A stretch of 12,981 bases of DNA from Saccharicrinis sp041595375 (GTDB taxonomy: Bacteria > Bacteroidota > Bacteroidia > Bacteroidales > Marinilabiliaceae). The position numbers were made by a program, and so were the translations under genes. Positions within the stretch are counted from its first letter, which is position 1, and each line of letters begins with the position of its first letter. A model generated the notes under the pieces. That model was not told the DNA's origin. It saw nothing but the letters and a program-made list of their open reading frames with translations, and made no database searches. This document shows positions 6,842 to 12,981 of the stretch, piece by piece. Where the stretch lies: contig JBFHKL010000100.1 of NCBI GenBank assembly GCA_041595375.1, positions 1 to 12,981 of the forward strand. Direction: 5' to 3'.

Positions 6842-8566
6842 TTAGTCTTTATTTACGGTAATGTTATATTTTTTAATCTTCTGGTACAGGGTGTTTCTTC
6901 CAATTCCAAGTGATTTGGCTACCTGTGTCATATTGCCCATGTGTTTTTTTAGGGTTAAGGAAATATGTCTTTTTTCTATTTCCTGTAGAGTTAAATCAGA
7001 ATTAGATTCTGTTGCCTGTAATAGAATGGCATCTTTCATGGGGTTGATGCCTTGATTTTTTAGTTGGTGGAAACCATCGAGGGAGATTTTACCATTAAAA
7101 ATAACCAGTTGTTCGGTATAGTTTTCAAGTTCGCGCACGTTGCCCGGCCAGTCGTAGTCTAACAATTGTTGTAGCACAGAGTAGCCAATGTGAGGAATAT
7201 CTTTTTGGAGTTTTAAACTTTTTTGATTCAGGAAAAAACGAATTAAAGCAGGTAAGTCACCTTTTCTTTCACGTAAAGAAGGAATATGCAATGGAATAAC
7301 ACTAATGCGGTAAAACAGGTCCATTCTAAAATTTCCTTTTTCAACTTCCTCCTGAAGATTTTTATTGGTAGCTGCAATGATTCTTACATCCACAGGGATG
7401 AGCTTGTTTCCCCCCACGCGAGTAATACTGCTCTCCTGAATGGCTCTGAGTAATTTTACTTGCATATTGGGGTTCATATCGCCAATTTCATCTAAAAATA
7501 AGGTTCCATTGTTGGCTAACTCGAATTTTCCTGGGTGTCCTCCTTTTTTAGCTCCAGTAAAGGCCCCATCGTCATAGCCAAATAATTCACTCTCAATCAG
7601 GTTTTCAGATATGGCTGCGCAGTTAATGGCCACAAAGGAATTGTGTTTTCGATTACTGGCATTATGAATACTTTGTGCAAATACCTCTTTACCTGTGCCA
7701 CTTTCACCTTCAATTAATATGGTGGAAGGGCTGTTTGAAATAGTTTGTGCATATTGAATAGCCTGACGAATAAGCTTACTTTTTCCAATGATATCGCTGA
7801 AATAATAACGGGCTTGCATGCCGGTATATTTATTTACCAGTTGATATACCTTTTCAATGGACCGAAAGGTCACAACATAGCCTATCTTGGTGGTATCTAT
7901 ATCGAAAATGGCTGAGCAGTTTAAATTGAAATTCAGCGTCTCATTACCATTATCAATAGTAGTCTCCTCGTTTTGTATTTCATTGCCATCACTGAGTGTT
8001 TGTGTTATTCTTTGCCAGTTTGGAATAAGCTCGCTTATTTTTTTTGTAATTAAGTCTCGTCGGCGTATGTTAAGTTGTCTGCAGGCCTGATTATTGGCAT
8101 ATAAAATATCACCATTAAGGTTAGTAGATAATACTGCAAAATTTACCGCATTCATAATCGCAAAAGTAAATTGCTCATTTTTATCAATGATATTTTGCTG
8201 TATTATTTTTTGAATGGATTCCTGAAGTAAAGCCACAATTAAGTTAAGCAATGATCTGGCTTGTTCTGTGTTTTGTTTAATAACAAGACAAATGTAGAAT
8301 TTGTGGTTGGGTAATAGCTCTATATATGCCAGATTGACACAGTAATCCTGAATTTCAAAATAGGTTCGTTTGGTATAGAAATATTTTTGTAAATGATTTG
8401 TTTGAGGAAAATCATTCTGCAACAGGCTACTTTTGCAATCAAAAATTACCTTTTTATTTACATCCAGTAAAAATATTTGACATGGTTCTGTAATTAAACT
8501 ATCGAGGTTTATTGATAAATAGTTATTGATATGTGCTGTAATCTGATGGATGTTTATTTTTCCCAT
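6842..8566 (-). CDS. Sigma-54-dependent transcriptional activator (GAF-like/PAS, AAA+, Fis HTH), probable regulator of the HydS operon
   Basis: A 574-residue NtrC-family activator with no receiver domain. Residues 1-120 form a GAF-like sensory region (cysteines 29, 44, 76, 93), 130-240 a PAS domain, and 255-490 the AAA+ core: Walker A GESGTGKE (287-294), the sigma-54 contact loop GAFTGA (334-339), Walker B LFLDEIG (356-362) and WPGNVREL (473-480). A Fis-type helix-turn-helix spans about 527-570. ATPase and sigma-54 contact motifs are intact, so it should be active. I use the ATG at 8566; an in-frame TTG at 8593 lies within a TAGCTTTG promoter-like element. It points the same way as the HydS operon, about 240 bp upstream of the first gene, and that gap holds palindromic repeats and a -24/-12 promoter, so it is probably the operon's activator. 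Its signal is unknown; direct sensing or input from HydS or the phosphatase are both possible. Confidence 0.9.
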   Translation of the reverse strand: MGKINIHQITAHINNYLSINLDSLITEPCQIFLLDVNKKVIFDCKSSLLQNDFPQTNHLQKYFYTKRTYFEIQDYCVNLAYIELLPNHKFYICLVIKQNTEQARSLLNLIVALLQESIQKIIQQNIIDKNEQFTFAIMNAVNFAVLSTNLNGDILYANNQACRQLNIRRRDLITKKISELIPNWQRITQTLSDGNEIQNEETTIDNGNETLNFNLNCSAIFDIDTTKIGYVVTFRSIEKVYQLVNKYTGMQARYYFSDIIGKSKLIRQAIQYAQTISNSPSTILIEGESGTGKEVFAQSIHNASNRKHNSFVAINCAAISENLIESELFGYDDGAFTGAKKGGHPGKFELANNGTLFLDEIGDMNPNMQVKLLRAIQESSITRVGGNKLIPVDVRIIAATNKNLQEEVEKGNFRMDLFYRISVIPLHIPSLRERKGDLPALIRFFLNQKSLKLQKDIPHIGYSVLQQLLDYDWPGNVRELENYTEQLVIFNGKISLDGFHQLKNQGINPMKDAILLQATESNSDLTLQEIEKRHISLTLKKHMGNMTQVAKSLGIGRNTLYQKIKKYNITVNKD

Positions 8567-8590
8567 GTGGTACCAATTCCGTATTCGTTG

Positions 8591-8598
8591 CAAAGCTA
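8591..8598 (-). promoter_or_regulatory. Candidate Bacteroidota -7 element (TAGCTTTG) of the activator gene
   Basis: The minus strand reads TAGCTTTG, a full match to the Bacteroidota -7 consensus TAnnTTTG, about 25 bp before the ATG at 8566. I see no clear -33 TTG at the usual spacing, so the call rests on the -7 element. It supports the ATG over the TTG at 8593, which lies inside it. Confidence 0.42.
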
Positions 8599-8650
8599 AG
8601 AAAAATTTGAAGTAAGGTTAGCGTGTTTTAAAATGTAAGCATGTAATTAC

Positions 8651-8679
8651 TTGTTATCCTAATAGTTTTTTTTAGTTTG
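8651..8679 (+). promoter_or_regulatory. Possible Bacteroidota-type promoter of the DUF6263-like gene
   Basis: TTG at 8651-8653, then 19 bp, then TAGTTTG at 8673-8679, which is one T short of the TAnnTTTG consensus. It sits 38 bp before the ATG at 8718, in the 124-bp divergent gap facing the activator gene. Confidence 0.3.
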
Positions 8680-8717
8680 GATGAACTTTTTAATAACAAA
8701 AAAATTAAAACTAATTT

Positions 8718-9644
8718 ATGATGAGAAAATTTCAAGTATTGCTCGTTGTTTTTTTTGTAGCCTTTAGTCTTCAGGCTCAAAAAACCAAAATATCTTTAAA
8801 TCTTGAAAAAGGTAAAATATATAGTCAAGGTATGGAGGCGAATATTATTATTGAGCAGGATGTGCAAGGTCAAAAATTTAATATCGATATGACAACGAAG
8901 GGGGTGATGTCGTATCTGGTAAAAGAGAAAAATGCATCAGATTATGATTTGGAAGTCCGGTATAAGAGTATGACCATGAATATGAATCTACCTCAGGGAA
9001 ATATGGAGTTTAGTTCGGAAATTGATGATGTGAAAGATGTGATGTCTACCGTGCTTAGGGAACTTATCGATAAGCCTTTCGAGGTGAAAATGAGTATGGA
9101 AGGAAAAATTACTGAAGTAAAGAATATTGAGTCCTTGTTTGATTCTGTTATTGATCAGTTTCCTGAGATACCTGAAGAACAAAAAGAACAGCTGAAATCG
9201 CAAATGAAAAATGCTTATGGAGCTAAGGCCTTTAAAGGAAATATAGAAATGGTAAGCGCCATTTTTCCTGATAAACCTGTTCGTATTGGAGAGATATGGC
9301 ATGTTACTACTAATTTGGAATCTGGTTTTGCAGCTGTTGTAGATACTGATTATAAGTTACTGGAAATAAATAGTGACTATTATTTAATTCAGGGTGATTC
9401 AAAAATTAAGACCAAAGATAAAGATCTTTATGTCCAAAATAATGGCATGGATGTAAGATATGATTTGTCAGGTACTTTATTGTCTAAAATAAAGGTGGAT
9501 AAAATTACAGGATGGATTATCTCTGCAGATGTTGATCAGAAACTTGATGGAAATACATATGTGAAAGCAAATGCACAAATACCAGATGGAATGACTATAC
9601 CTATGACCATAAGAAATAAAATGAAAATTACAGGGAGTATGTAA
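8718..9644 (+). CDS. Secreted DUF6263-like protein of unknown function
   Basis: A 308-residue protein. The first 20 residues are a type I signal peptide (MMRKF, hydrophobic core, cleavage probably after ...LQA), and the mature part begins QKTKISLNLEKGKIY. The rest looks like a beta-rich envelope protein with no cysteine, metal or catalytic motif. The opening 'LNLEKGKxY...' followed by methionine-rich strands is the pattern I associate with DUF6263, a Bacteroidota family of unknown role; I hold this by recall of the pattern, not by a search. ATG at 8718 and 8721 are both possible; I use the first. A 14-bp hairpin with a T-tract lies about 110 bp after the stop, so the gene is probably transcribed alone. 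Confidence 0.7.
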   Translation: MMRKFQVLLVVFFVAFSLQAQKTKISLNLEKGKIYSQGMEANIIIEQDVQGQKFNIDMTTKGVMSYLVKEKNASDYDLEVRYKSMTMNMNLPQGNMEFSSEIDDVKDVMSTVLRELIDKPFEVKMSMEGKITEVKNIESLFDSVIDQFPEIPEEQKEQLKSQMKNAYGAKAFKGNIEMVSAIFPDKPVRIGEIWHVTTNLESGFAAVVDTDYKLLEINSDYYLIQGDSKIKTKDKDLYVQNNGMDVRYDLSGTLLSKIKVDKITGWIISADVDQKLDGNTYVKANAQIPDGMTIPMTIRNKMKITGSM

Positions 9645-9756
9645 ATTGTACCTATTTAATGATGAATAGAAAATGGTCGATGTTAAATCACTACTTCAGT
9701 ACAACAAAATGAGGTTATTTATCGATTAGTTATTTTTTAATATAGAAGAATCAAAG

Positions 9757-9794
9757 AATCCTTCATCGGCTTAAGCTGGTGTGGGATTTTTTTT
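9757..9794 (+). terminator. Rho-independent terminator after the DUF6263-like gene
   Basis: A 14-nt left arm (9757-9770, AATCCTTCATCGGC) pairs with 9775-9788 (GCTGGTGTGGGATT) through a TTAA tetraloop, with one T-T mismatch and several G-U pairs. A run of eight T ends the structure (9787-9794). The stem plus U-tract is the standard factor-independent form on the plus strand. Confidence 0.72.
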
Positions 9795-9798
9795 GTTA

Positions 9799-9828
9799 TA
9801 GGGCGCTTATTTTCGCCCTAGCGGGCGA
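9799..9828 (+). repeat. Overlapping GC-rich hairpins sharing one arm
   Basis: TAGGGCG (9799-9805) pairs exactly with CGCCCTA (9814-9820). The segment TCGCCC (9813-9818) also pairs with GGGCGA (9823-9828) around a TAGC loop. The two hairpins share 9814-9818, so only one can form at a time. The block is much richer in G+C than its surroundings and sits just after the T-tract of the preceding terminator, about 170 bp before tonB. It could be part of a compound terminator or a repeat remnant; function not shown. Confidence 0.5.
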
Positions 9829-9998
9829 TATTGCACCAGTTATAAAGCCAGGTGTTTTAGAGATATTAGCGCTGTAAATATTTTAAAAACAAATGATTAG
9901 CTAGGGTTTGTTGTTTGGTGTGGATTTTTGGTATATCAATTGGTTTTTATTGGATGCCACTGAATATTTCAGTTGTATAACCATTTAAAAATTGAGTT

Positions 9999-10679
9999 AT
10001 GGAAGTTAAAAAAACGAAAAAAGCCGATTTAGAACGCAAACGTTACATGTTTATGCAAATTGGTTTTGTCTTGGCCTTAGGAGCCTCGTTGGTTGCTTTT
10101 GAGTGGAAAACAAGCTCTGAAACTAGGAGAGTAATTGCAGACAATGGCATAGCCATAGAGGATTTAGAATTGCCTCCTATTGTAAGGGTAGAAGAGCCTG
10201 AACCTCCAAAGCCAAAACTAAAACTCATCCCTATTGAAGAGTTGGTTATTGTGGATGATCAACAGGAGATTCCTGAGGAAATTGATTTTAATTCGGAATC
10301 TACAGAAAATTTATCTGTAGCTCTTGAAGATGTTGGTTTAGATGAAGAAGAAAATGATGAGGTCATTCCTTTTGTTTTGCTGGAAAATAAACCTGAGTAC
10401 CCCGGAGGCGATCGGGCTTTATTAACTTATCTTTCTAAATCAGTGAACTATCCAGTGATTGCTCAGGAAAATGGTATTCAGGGTAAAGTTTACTTAAGTT
10501 TTGTAATTGGTAAGGATGGTAAGGTAAGAGATGTCAAGATACTTAGAGGTGTTGATTCATCATTGGATAAAGAAGCCATGCGTGTTGTTTCTGGAATGCC
10601 GGATTGGAAACCAGGTAAACAGGGGGCAAGAACAGTATCAGTATCTTATCAGGTACCAATTAATTTTAAGTTACAATAA
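9999..10679 (+). CDS. tonB: TonB-family energy transducer protein
   Basis: A 226-residue inner-membrane protein with the TonB plan. Residues 1-16 are charged and cytoplasmic, about 17-34 form one membrane anchor (FMQIGFVLALGASLVAF), and 59-130 are a Pro/Glu-rich periplasmic linker containing PEPPKPK (67-73). The last 95 residues are the TonB C-terminal fold, opening PEYPGGDRALLTYL (132-145), then NYPVIAQENGIQGKVYLSFVI (150-170) and ending VSYQVPINFKLQ. Such proteins pass proton-motive force from ExbB/ExbD to outer-membrane receptors; those partners are not in the window. The C-terminal domain is complete. Bacteroidota carry several TonB copies, so the served receptor is unknown. A perfect 8-bp hairpin at 10748-10783 follows the stop. 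Confidence 0.9.
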   Translation: MEVKKTKKADLERKRYMFMQIGFVLALGASLVAFEWKTSSETRRVIADNGIAIEDLELPPIVRVEEPEPPKPKLKLIPIEELVIVDDQQEIPEEIDFNSESTENLSVALEDVGLDEEENDEVIPFVLLENKPEYPGGDRALLTYLSKSVNYPVIAQENGIQGKVYLSFVIGKDGKVRDVKILRGVDSSLDKEAMRVVSGMPDWKPGKQGARTVSVSYQVPINFKLQ

Positions 10680-10747
10680 ATATGTTGATAATTATGGTTT
10701 GTTGTTAATTCTCATTAGCAATATGCACAAATATTGAAATTCAAAAG

Positions 10748-10783
10748 TACCTGCCCCGTTTATTCCCTTTTACGTGGCAGGTA
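10748..10783 (+). terminator. Hairpin after tonB, possible terminator
   Basis: TACCTGCC (10748-10755) and GGCAGGTA (10776-10783) are perfect reverse complements; inner bases CGT/ACG (10757-10759 with 10772-10774) could extend the stem after one mismatch. The 3' side is T-rich (ATTCATTTCT) but has no clean U-run. It lies about 70 bp after the tonB stop and 32 bp before the next start. Confidence 0.45.
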
Positions 10784-10814
10784 ATTCATTTCTAATCCTT
10801 TAAATCTTCATGTT

Positions 10815-11834
10815 ATGTATAAATATGTAAAGTCATTCCTATTCTGTACTCCTTTAAGTAGTGTTGCATTTATTTCTGTTTTAATGACAATTAGCCTTTT
10901 TGCCTGTAAAACACAAGGTAGTGGTAGCGAAATAAGATCTATTGGTGCACCGGGAGAGTTACTTCTGGTCATGGATCATTCAATTGAGAAGTCAAGTGTA
11001 AAAACAATCATGGCCGATTTTGCCAACGTGGAATTCCCTGCAATACCTCAACCCGAACCTACCTTTAGATTAACCACTATCGGTCTAGAAAATTTTGAGG
11101 GACACTTCAAATCCTATCGAAATATTATTGTTATAAAGTCTGCAGTTTTGCAGAAAGCAAAAATCCAATTTAGGCAAGATGTATGGGCCAGTAACCAGCA
11201 AGTGGTAGAAATGACTTACAATGATGAGGAATCATTTGTTGATCTATTTAATTCTCATAAAAATCAATTATTCAATTTCTTGTATAAAGGAGATATAAAA
11301 TCTATGTCAGAAGCTAATAAAAAAGGAGCAGATGAAGCTACTAAACAGCTTATTAAGGAAAAGTATAATATAAATATGGTTTTACCTCAGGGTTATCGCT
11401 TAGTAAAAGATACTGCTGGGTTTACTTGGTTTCGCTTCGACAGACTGGAAACTATACAGTCTATCATTATTCATGAGTTTGATATGGATAGTGTTACATC
11501 ATTGGAACCGGATGATTTAGTGGCTTTACGAAATAATGTGGGGAGAAAATATGTTCCCGGACCTCAGGAAAATACCTTTATGTCTACAGTAATGGCTTTG
11601 CCGGTTATTAGCAATGATTTGGTATTTAATAACTTGAAGGTTAGGGAGCTTCGGGGGCTATGGAAAGTGGAAGGCTACCTGATGGGAGGACCATTTGTAA
11701 ATTATTTTCTATTAGATGACAAGAACCATAAATTACTAATGGTTGAAGGTTTTGTATTTGCTCCAAGAAAGCAAAATAAAGCTTTTTATGTGCGCCAGAT
11801 AGAATCCATCCTTCAATCTATTAAGTTCTTTTAA
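10815..11834 (+). CDS. DUF4837-like lipoprotein of unknown function
   Basis: A 339-residue protein. The N-terminus has a long hydrophobic stretch ending in a lipobox, LFAC (28-31), so Cys31 is the probable lipidation site and the protein is an envelope lipoprotein. The mature part starts KTQGSGSEIRSIGAPGELLLVMD, which with PQPEPTFRL and the RNIIVIKS segment is the pattern I associate with DUF4837, a Bacteroidota family without a known function (from recall). It is a full-size, uninterrupted gene. The ATG at 10815 is taken; upstream sequence shows no Shine-Dalgarno. It follows tonB by 135 bp with a hairpin in between, so co-transcription is uncertain. Confidence 0.78.
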   Translation: MYKYVKSFLFCTPLSSVAFISVLMTISLFACKTQGSGSEIRSIGAPGELLLVMDHSIEKSSVKTIMADFANVEFPAIPQPEPTFRLTTIGLENFEGHFKSYRNIIVIKSAVLQKAKIQFRQDVWASNQQVVEMTYNDEESFVDLFNSHKNQLFNFLYKGDIKSMSEANKKGADEATKQLIKEKYNINMVLPQGYRLVKDTAGFTWFRFDRLETIQSIIIHEFDMDSVTSLEPDDLVALRNNVGRKYVPGPQENTFMSTVMALPVISNDLVFNNLKVRELRGLWKVEGYLMGGPFVNYFLLDDKNHKLLMVEGFVFAPRKQNKAFYVRQIESILQSIKFF

Positions 11835-11924
11835 CCCGCATTAACTCATTAACATTTTTTATGCAGAAATAAACAGTCATATGGCAATTTATTGTTTTCT
11901 TTATGCGTTTTATAAATAAAATAT

Positions 11925-12950
11925 ATGCAAGGAATATTGAAAAAGAGATTGATTATACAAATGTTGCTAATCTTGAGCATGAATGGAGTATTTGCTCAAT
12001 CAAATGATTTTGAAACCATCATGAAAAATGGTGCAGCGGAATATGAATTAGGCAATTACGAAGAAGCACTTAACTTTTTCAAACAGGCTTATCGCTATGA
12101 TAAAAATTCAAATCAGGCATGCTATGAAATGGCGTTGACTTATTTATCATTAGGTCAGAACGAGGATGCGGCTGTTTTTAGTGGTAAAATCATTTCTCGG
12201 GGAGGAGAATATCAGGAGGATGCTTATTTAATAAATTGTTCTGCATGGGAAAATTTAGGCAGAGAAAAAAGAGCCGAGAAATTGTATCGGGAAGGATTGA
12301 AAAAACATCCCGGAAATTATCTGTTGCATTATAATTTAGCTTTGTTGTTGTATAATGGTAAAGAATATGCTACAGCACAAAGTCATGTGATTAGAGCTAT
12401 TGAATTAGAACCTGCACATGCAAGCAGCCATTTATTATTGGCTTATGTGATGTTTGACCAGGGAGTGCGTGTTCAGAGTATGTTGCCTTTGTATTATTTT
12501 TTATTGATAGAACAAGGTGGCGATAGAAGTTCTACTGCCTATGACCTTTTGACTGCTCTTTGGGAGCAGGGAGTTAGGATGAAAGGACGAAGAGATATTA
12601 AATTGGTGAAAGCGGGGTATAATTACAGTGAATTTGGTCAGGTTGAATTAGCTATGAGCCAGATCAAGAGCGAAGATAAGGAGCTGTCAGAGGACGATGA
12701 AAATTACCTGGTGAAATTTGCTGAGGATAATACAGCGTTTTTTAAAATATTATCTGAAGTATCTATGGATAAAAAAGGGTTCTGGTGGGAGTTTTATGTG
12801 GATTTCTTTTCCAAATTAGATAAAAATAATATGTCCGAACCTTTTAGTTATTTTATCAGTAGTTGTAAGTATAATAATGAAGTTCTTTTGTGGCTATCTG
12901 ATCATGAAGAAGCTTATCAGCGTTTTACCTTGTGGATGGAATTATATTAA
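11925..12950 (+). CDS. Exported tetratricopeptide-repeat protein
   Basis: A 341-residue protein beginning with a signal peptide (MQGILKKRLIIQMLLILSMNGVFAQ, cleavage after about Ala24), so it is likely periplasmic or envelope-bound. TPR-like helix pairs are visible: residues 31-60 (AAEYELGNYEEALNFFKQA), 64-90 (CYEMALTYLSLGQNEDAAVF) and 134-166 (LHYNLALLLYNGKEYATAQ). The half after about 200 has no motif I recognise. TPR proteins act as protein-binding scaffolds; the partner is unknown. A 90-bp gap separates it from the DUF4837-like gene, and the last 31 bases of the window after its TAA hold nothing I recognise. Confidence 0.82.
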   Translation: MQGILKKRLIIQMLLILSMNGVFAQSNDFETIMKNGAAEYELGNYEEALNFFKQAYRYDKNSNQACYEMALTYLSLGQNEDAAVFSGKIISRGGEYQEDAYLINCSAWENLGREKRAEKLYREGLKKHPGNYLLHYNLALLLYNGKEYATAQSHVIRAIELEPAHASSHLLLAYVMFDQGVRVQSMLPLYYFLLIEQGGDRSSTAYDLLTALWEQGVRMKGRRDIKLVKAGYNYSEFGQVELAMSQIKSEDKELSEDDENYLVKFAEDNTAFFKILSEVSMDKKGFWWEFYVDFFSKLDKNNMSEPFSYFISSCKYNNEVLLWLSDHEEAYQRFTLWMELY

Positions 12951-12981
12951 TCTAAAGAATTACATCTTTTATCAACAAAAC

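Larger units (their letters stand above)
9645..9998. other. Non-coding gap between the DUF6263-like and tonB genes, with terminator and GC-rich palindromes
   Basis: This 354-bp stretch holds a terminator-like hairpin with T-tract at 9757-9794 and a GC-rich palindrome cluster at 9799-9828. Its remaining right half (9840-9998) is AT-rich, with no gene and no promoter I can call confidently. Confidence 0.6.

Noticed and set aside
8568..8575. TGGTACCA as a second UxuR/FadR-like operator
   Set aside because: It lacks the 2-3 bp spacer between the TGGT and ACCA halves and lies in the leader of an unrelated activator gene.
8988..9302. Minus-strand frame inside the DUF6263-like gene, and one at 10043-10228 inside tonB
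   Set aside because: Shadow frames of genes with a signal peptide or a TonB domain; no upstream signals or motifs of their own.
10531..10737. Plus-strand frame overlapping the end of tonB
   Set aside because: It overlaps the conserved TonB C-terminal domain in another frame and has no recognisable motif.

Overview
The window looks like chromosomal DNA from a fermentative, at least facultatively anaerobic member of the Bacteroidota, plausibly a marine or sediment Marinilabiliales/Bacteroidales type (inference). The pointers are AT-rich DNA, genes lacking Shine-Dalgarno sequences, a TAnnTTTG-type promoter element, Bacteroidota-style proteins (DUF6263-like, DUF4837-like, a short TonB), a PL6 polysaccharide lyase lipoprotein, and two [FeFe]-hydrogenase-type proteins. 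I see no mobile element, CRISPR array, tRNA or rRNA.

Layout. (1) Positions 1-1528, minus strand: a PL6-family alginate/chondroitin lyase lipoprotein, cut by the left edge. Its upstream region has a FadR/UxuR-like operator palindrome. (2) Positions 1924-6600, minus strand: a tight four-gene operon. In transcription order it holds a NuoE-like [2Fe-2S] thioredoxin-fold ferredoxin, a HydS-type sensory [FeFe]-hydrogenase with a C-terminal PAS domain, a SpoIIE/PP2C phosphatase with an unassigned C-terminal domain, and a group-B-like [FeFe]-hydrogenase with a complete H-cluster site. A perfect 15-bp hairpin follows the operon. (3) Positions 6842-8566, minus strand: a sigma-54 activator (GAF-like/PAS, AAA+, Fis HTH) directly upstream of the operon. 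The gap between them holds three copies of a 15-bp palindrome and a TGGCAC-type -24/-12 promoter, so the activator probably switches on the operon. (4) Positions 8718-12950, plus strand: four Bacteroidota envelope or secreted proteins (DUF6263-like, TonB, DUF4837-like lipoprotein, TPR protein) separated by non-coding gaps and probably not one operon.

How the genes may work together. HydS lacks the proton-relay cysteine of catalytic enzymes but keeps the cluster ligands and carries a PAS domain, as expected of an H2 or redox sensor. The ferredoxin could pass electrons to or from it. The PP2C phosphatase, translationally coupled to HydS by a 4-bp ATGA overlap, is the natural output. The co-transcribed HydA is the natural catalytic target. 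The adjacent activator with its triple enhancer gives transcriptional control. No protein kinase, H-cluster maturase or phosphatase substrate lies in the window, so how HydS, the phosphatase and the activator are linked is inferred. This putative H2-sensing, sigma-54-controlled hydrogenase locus is the most interesting part of the window.
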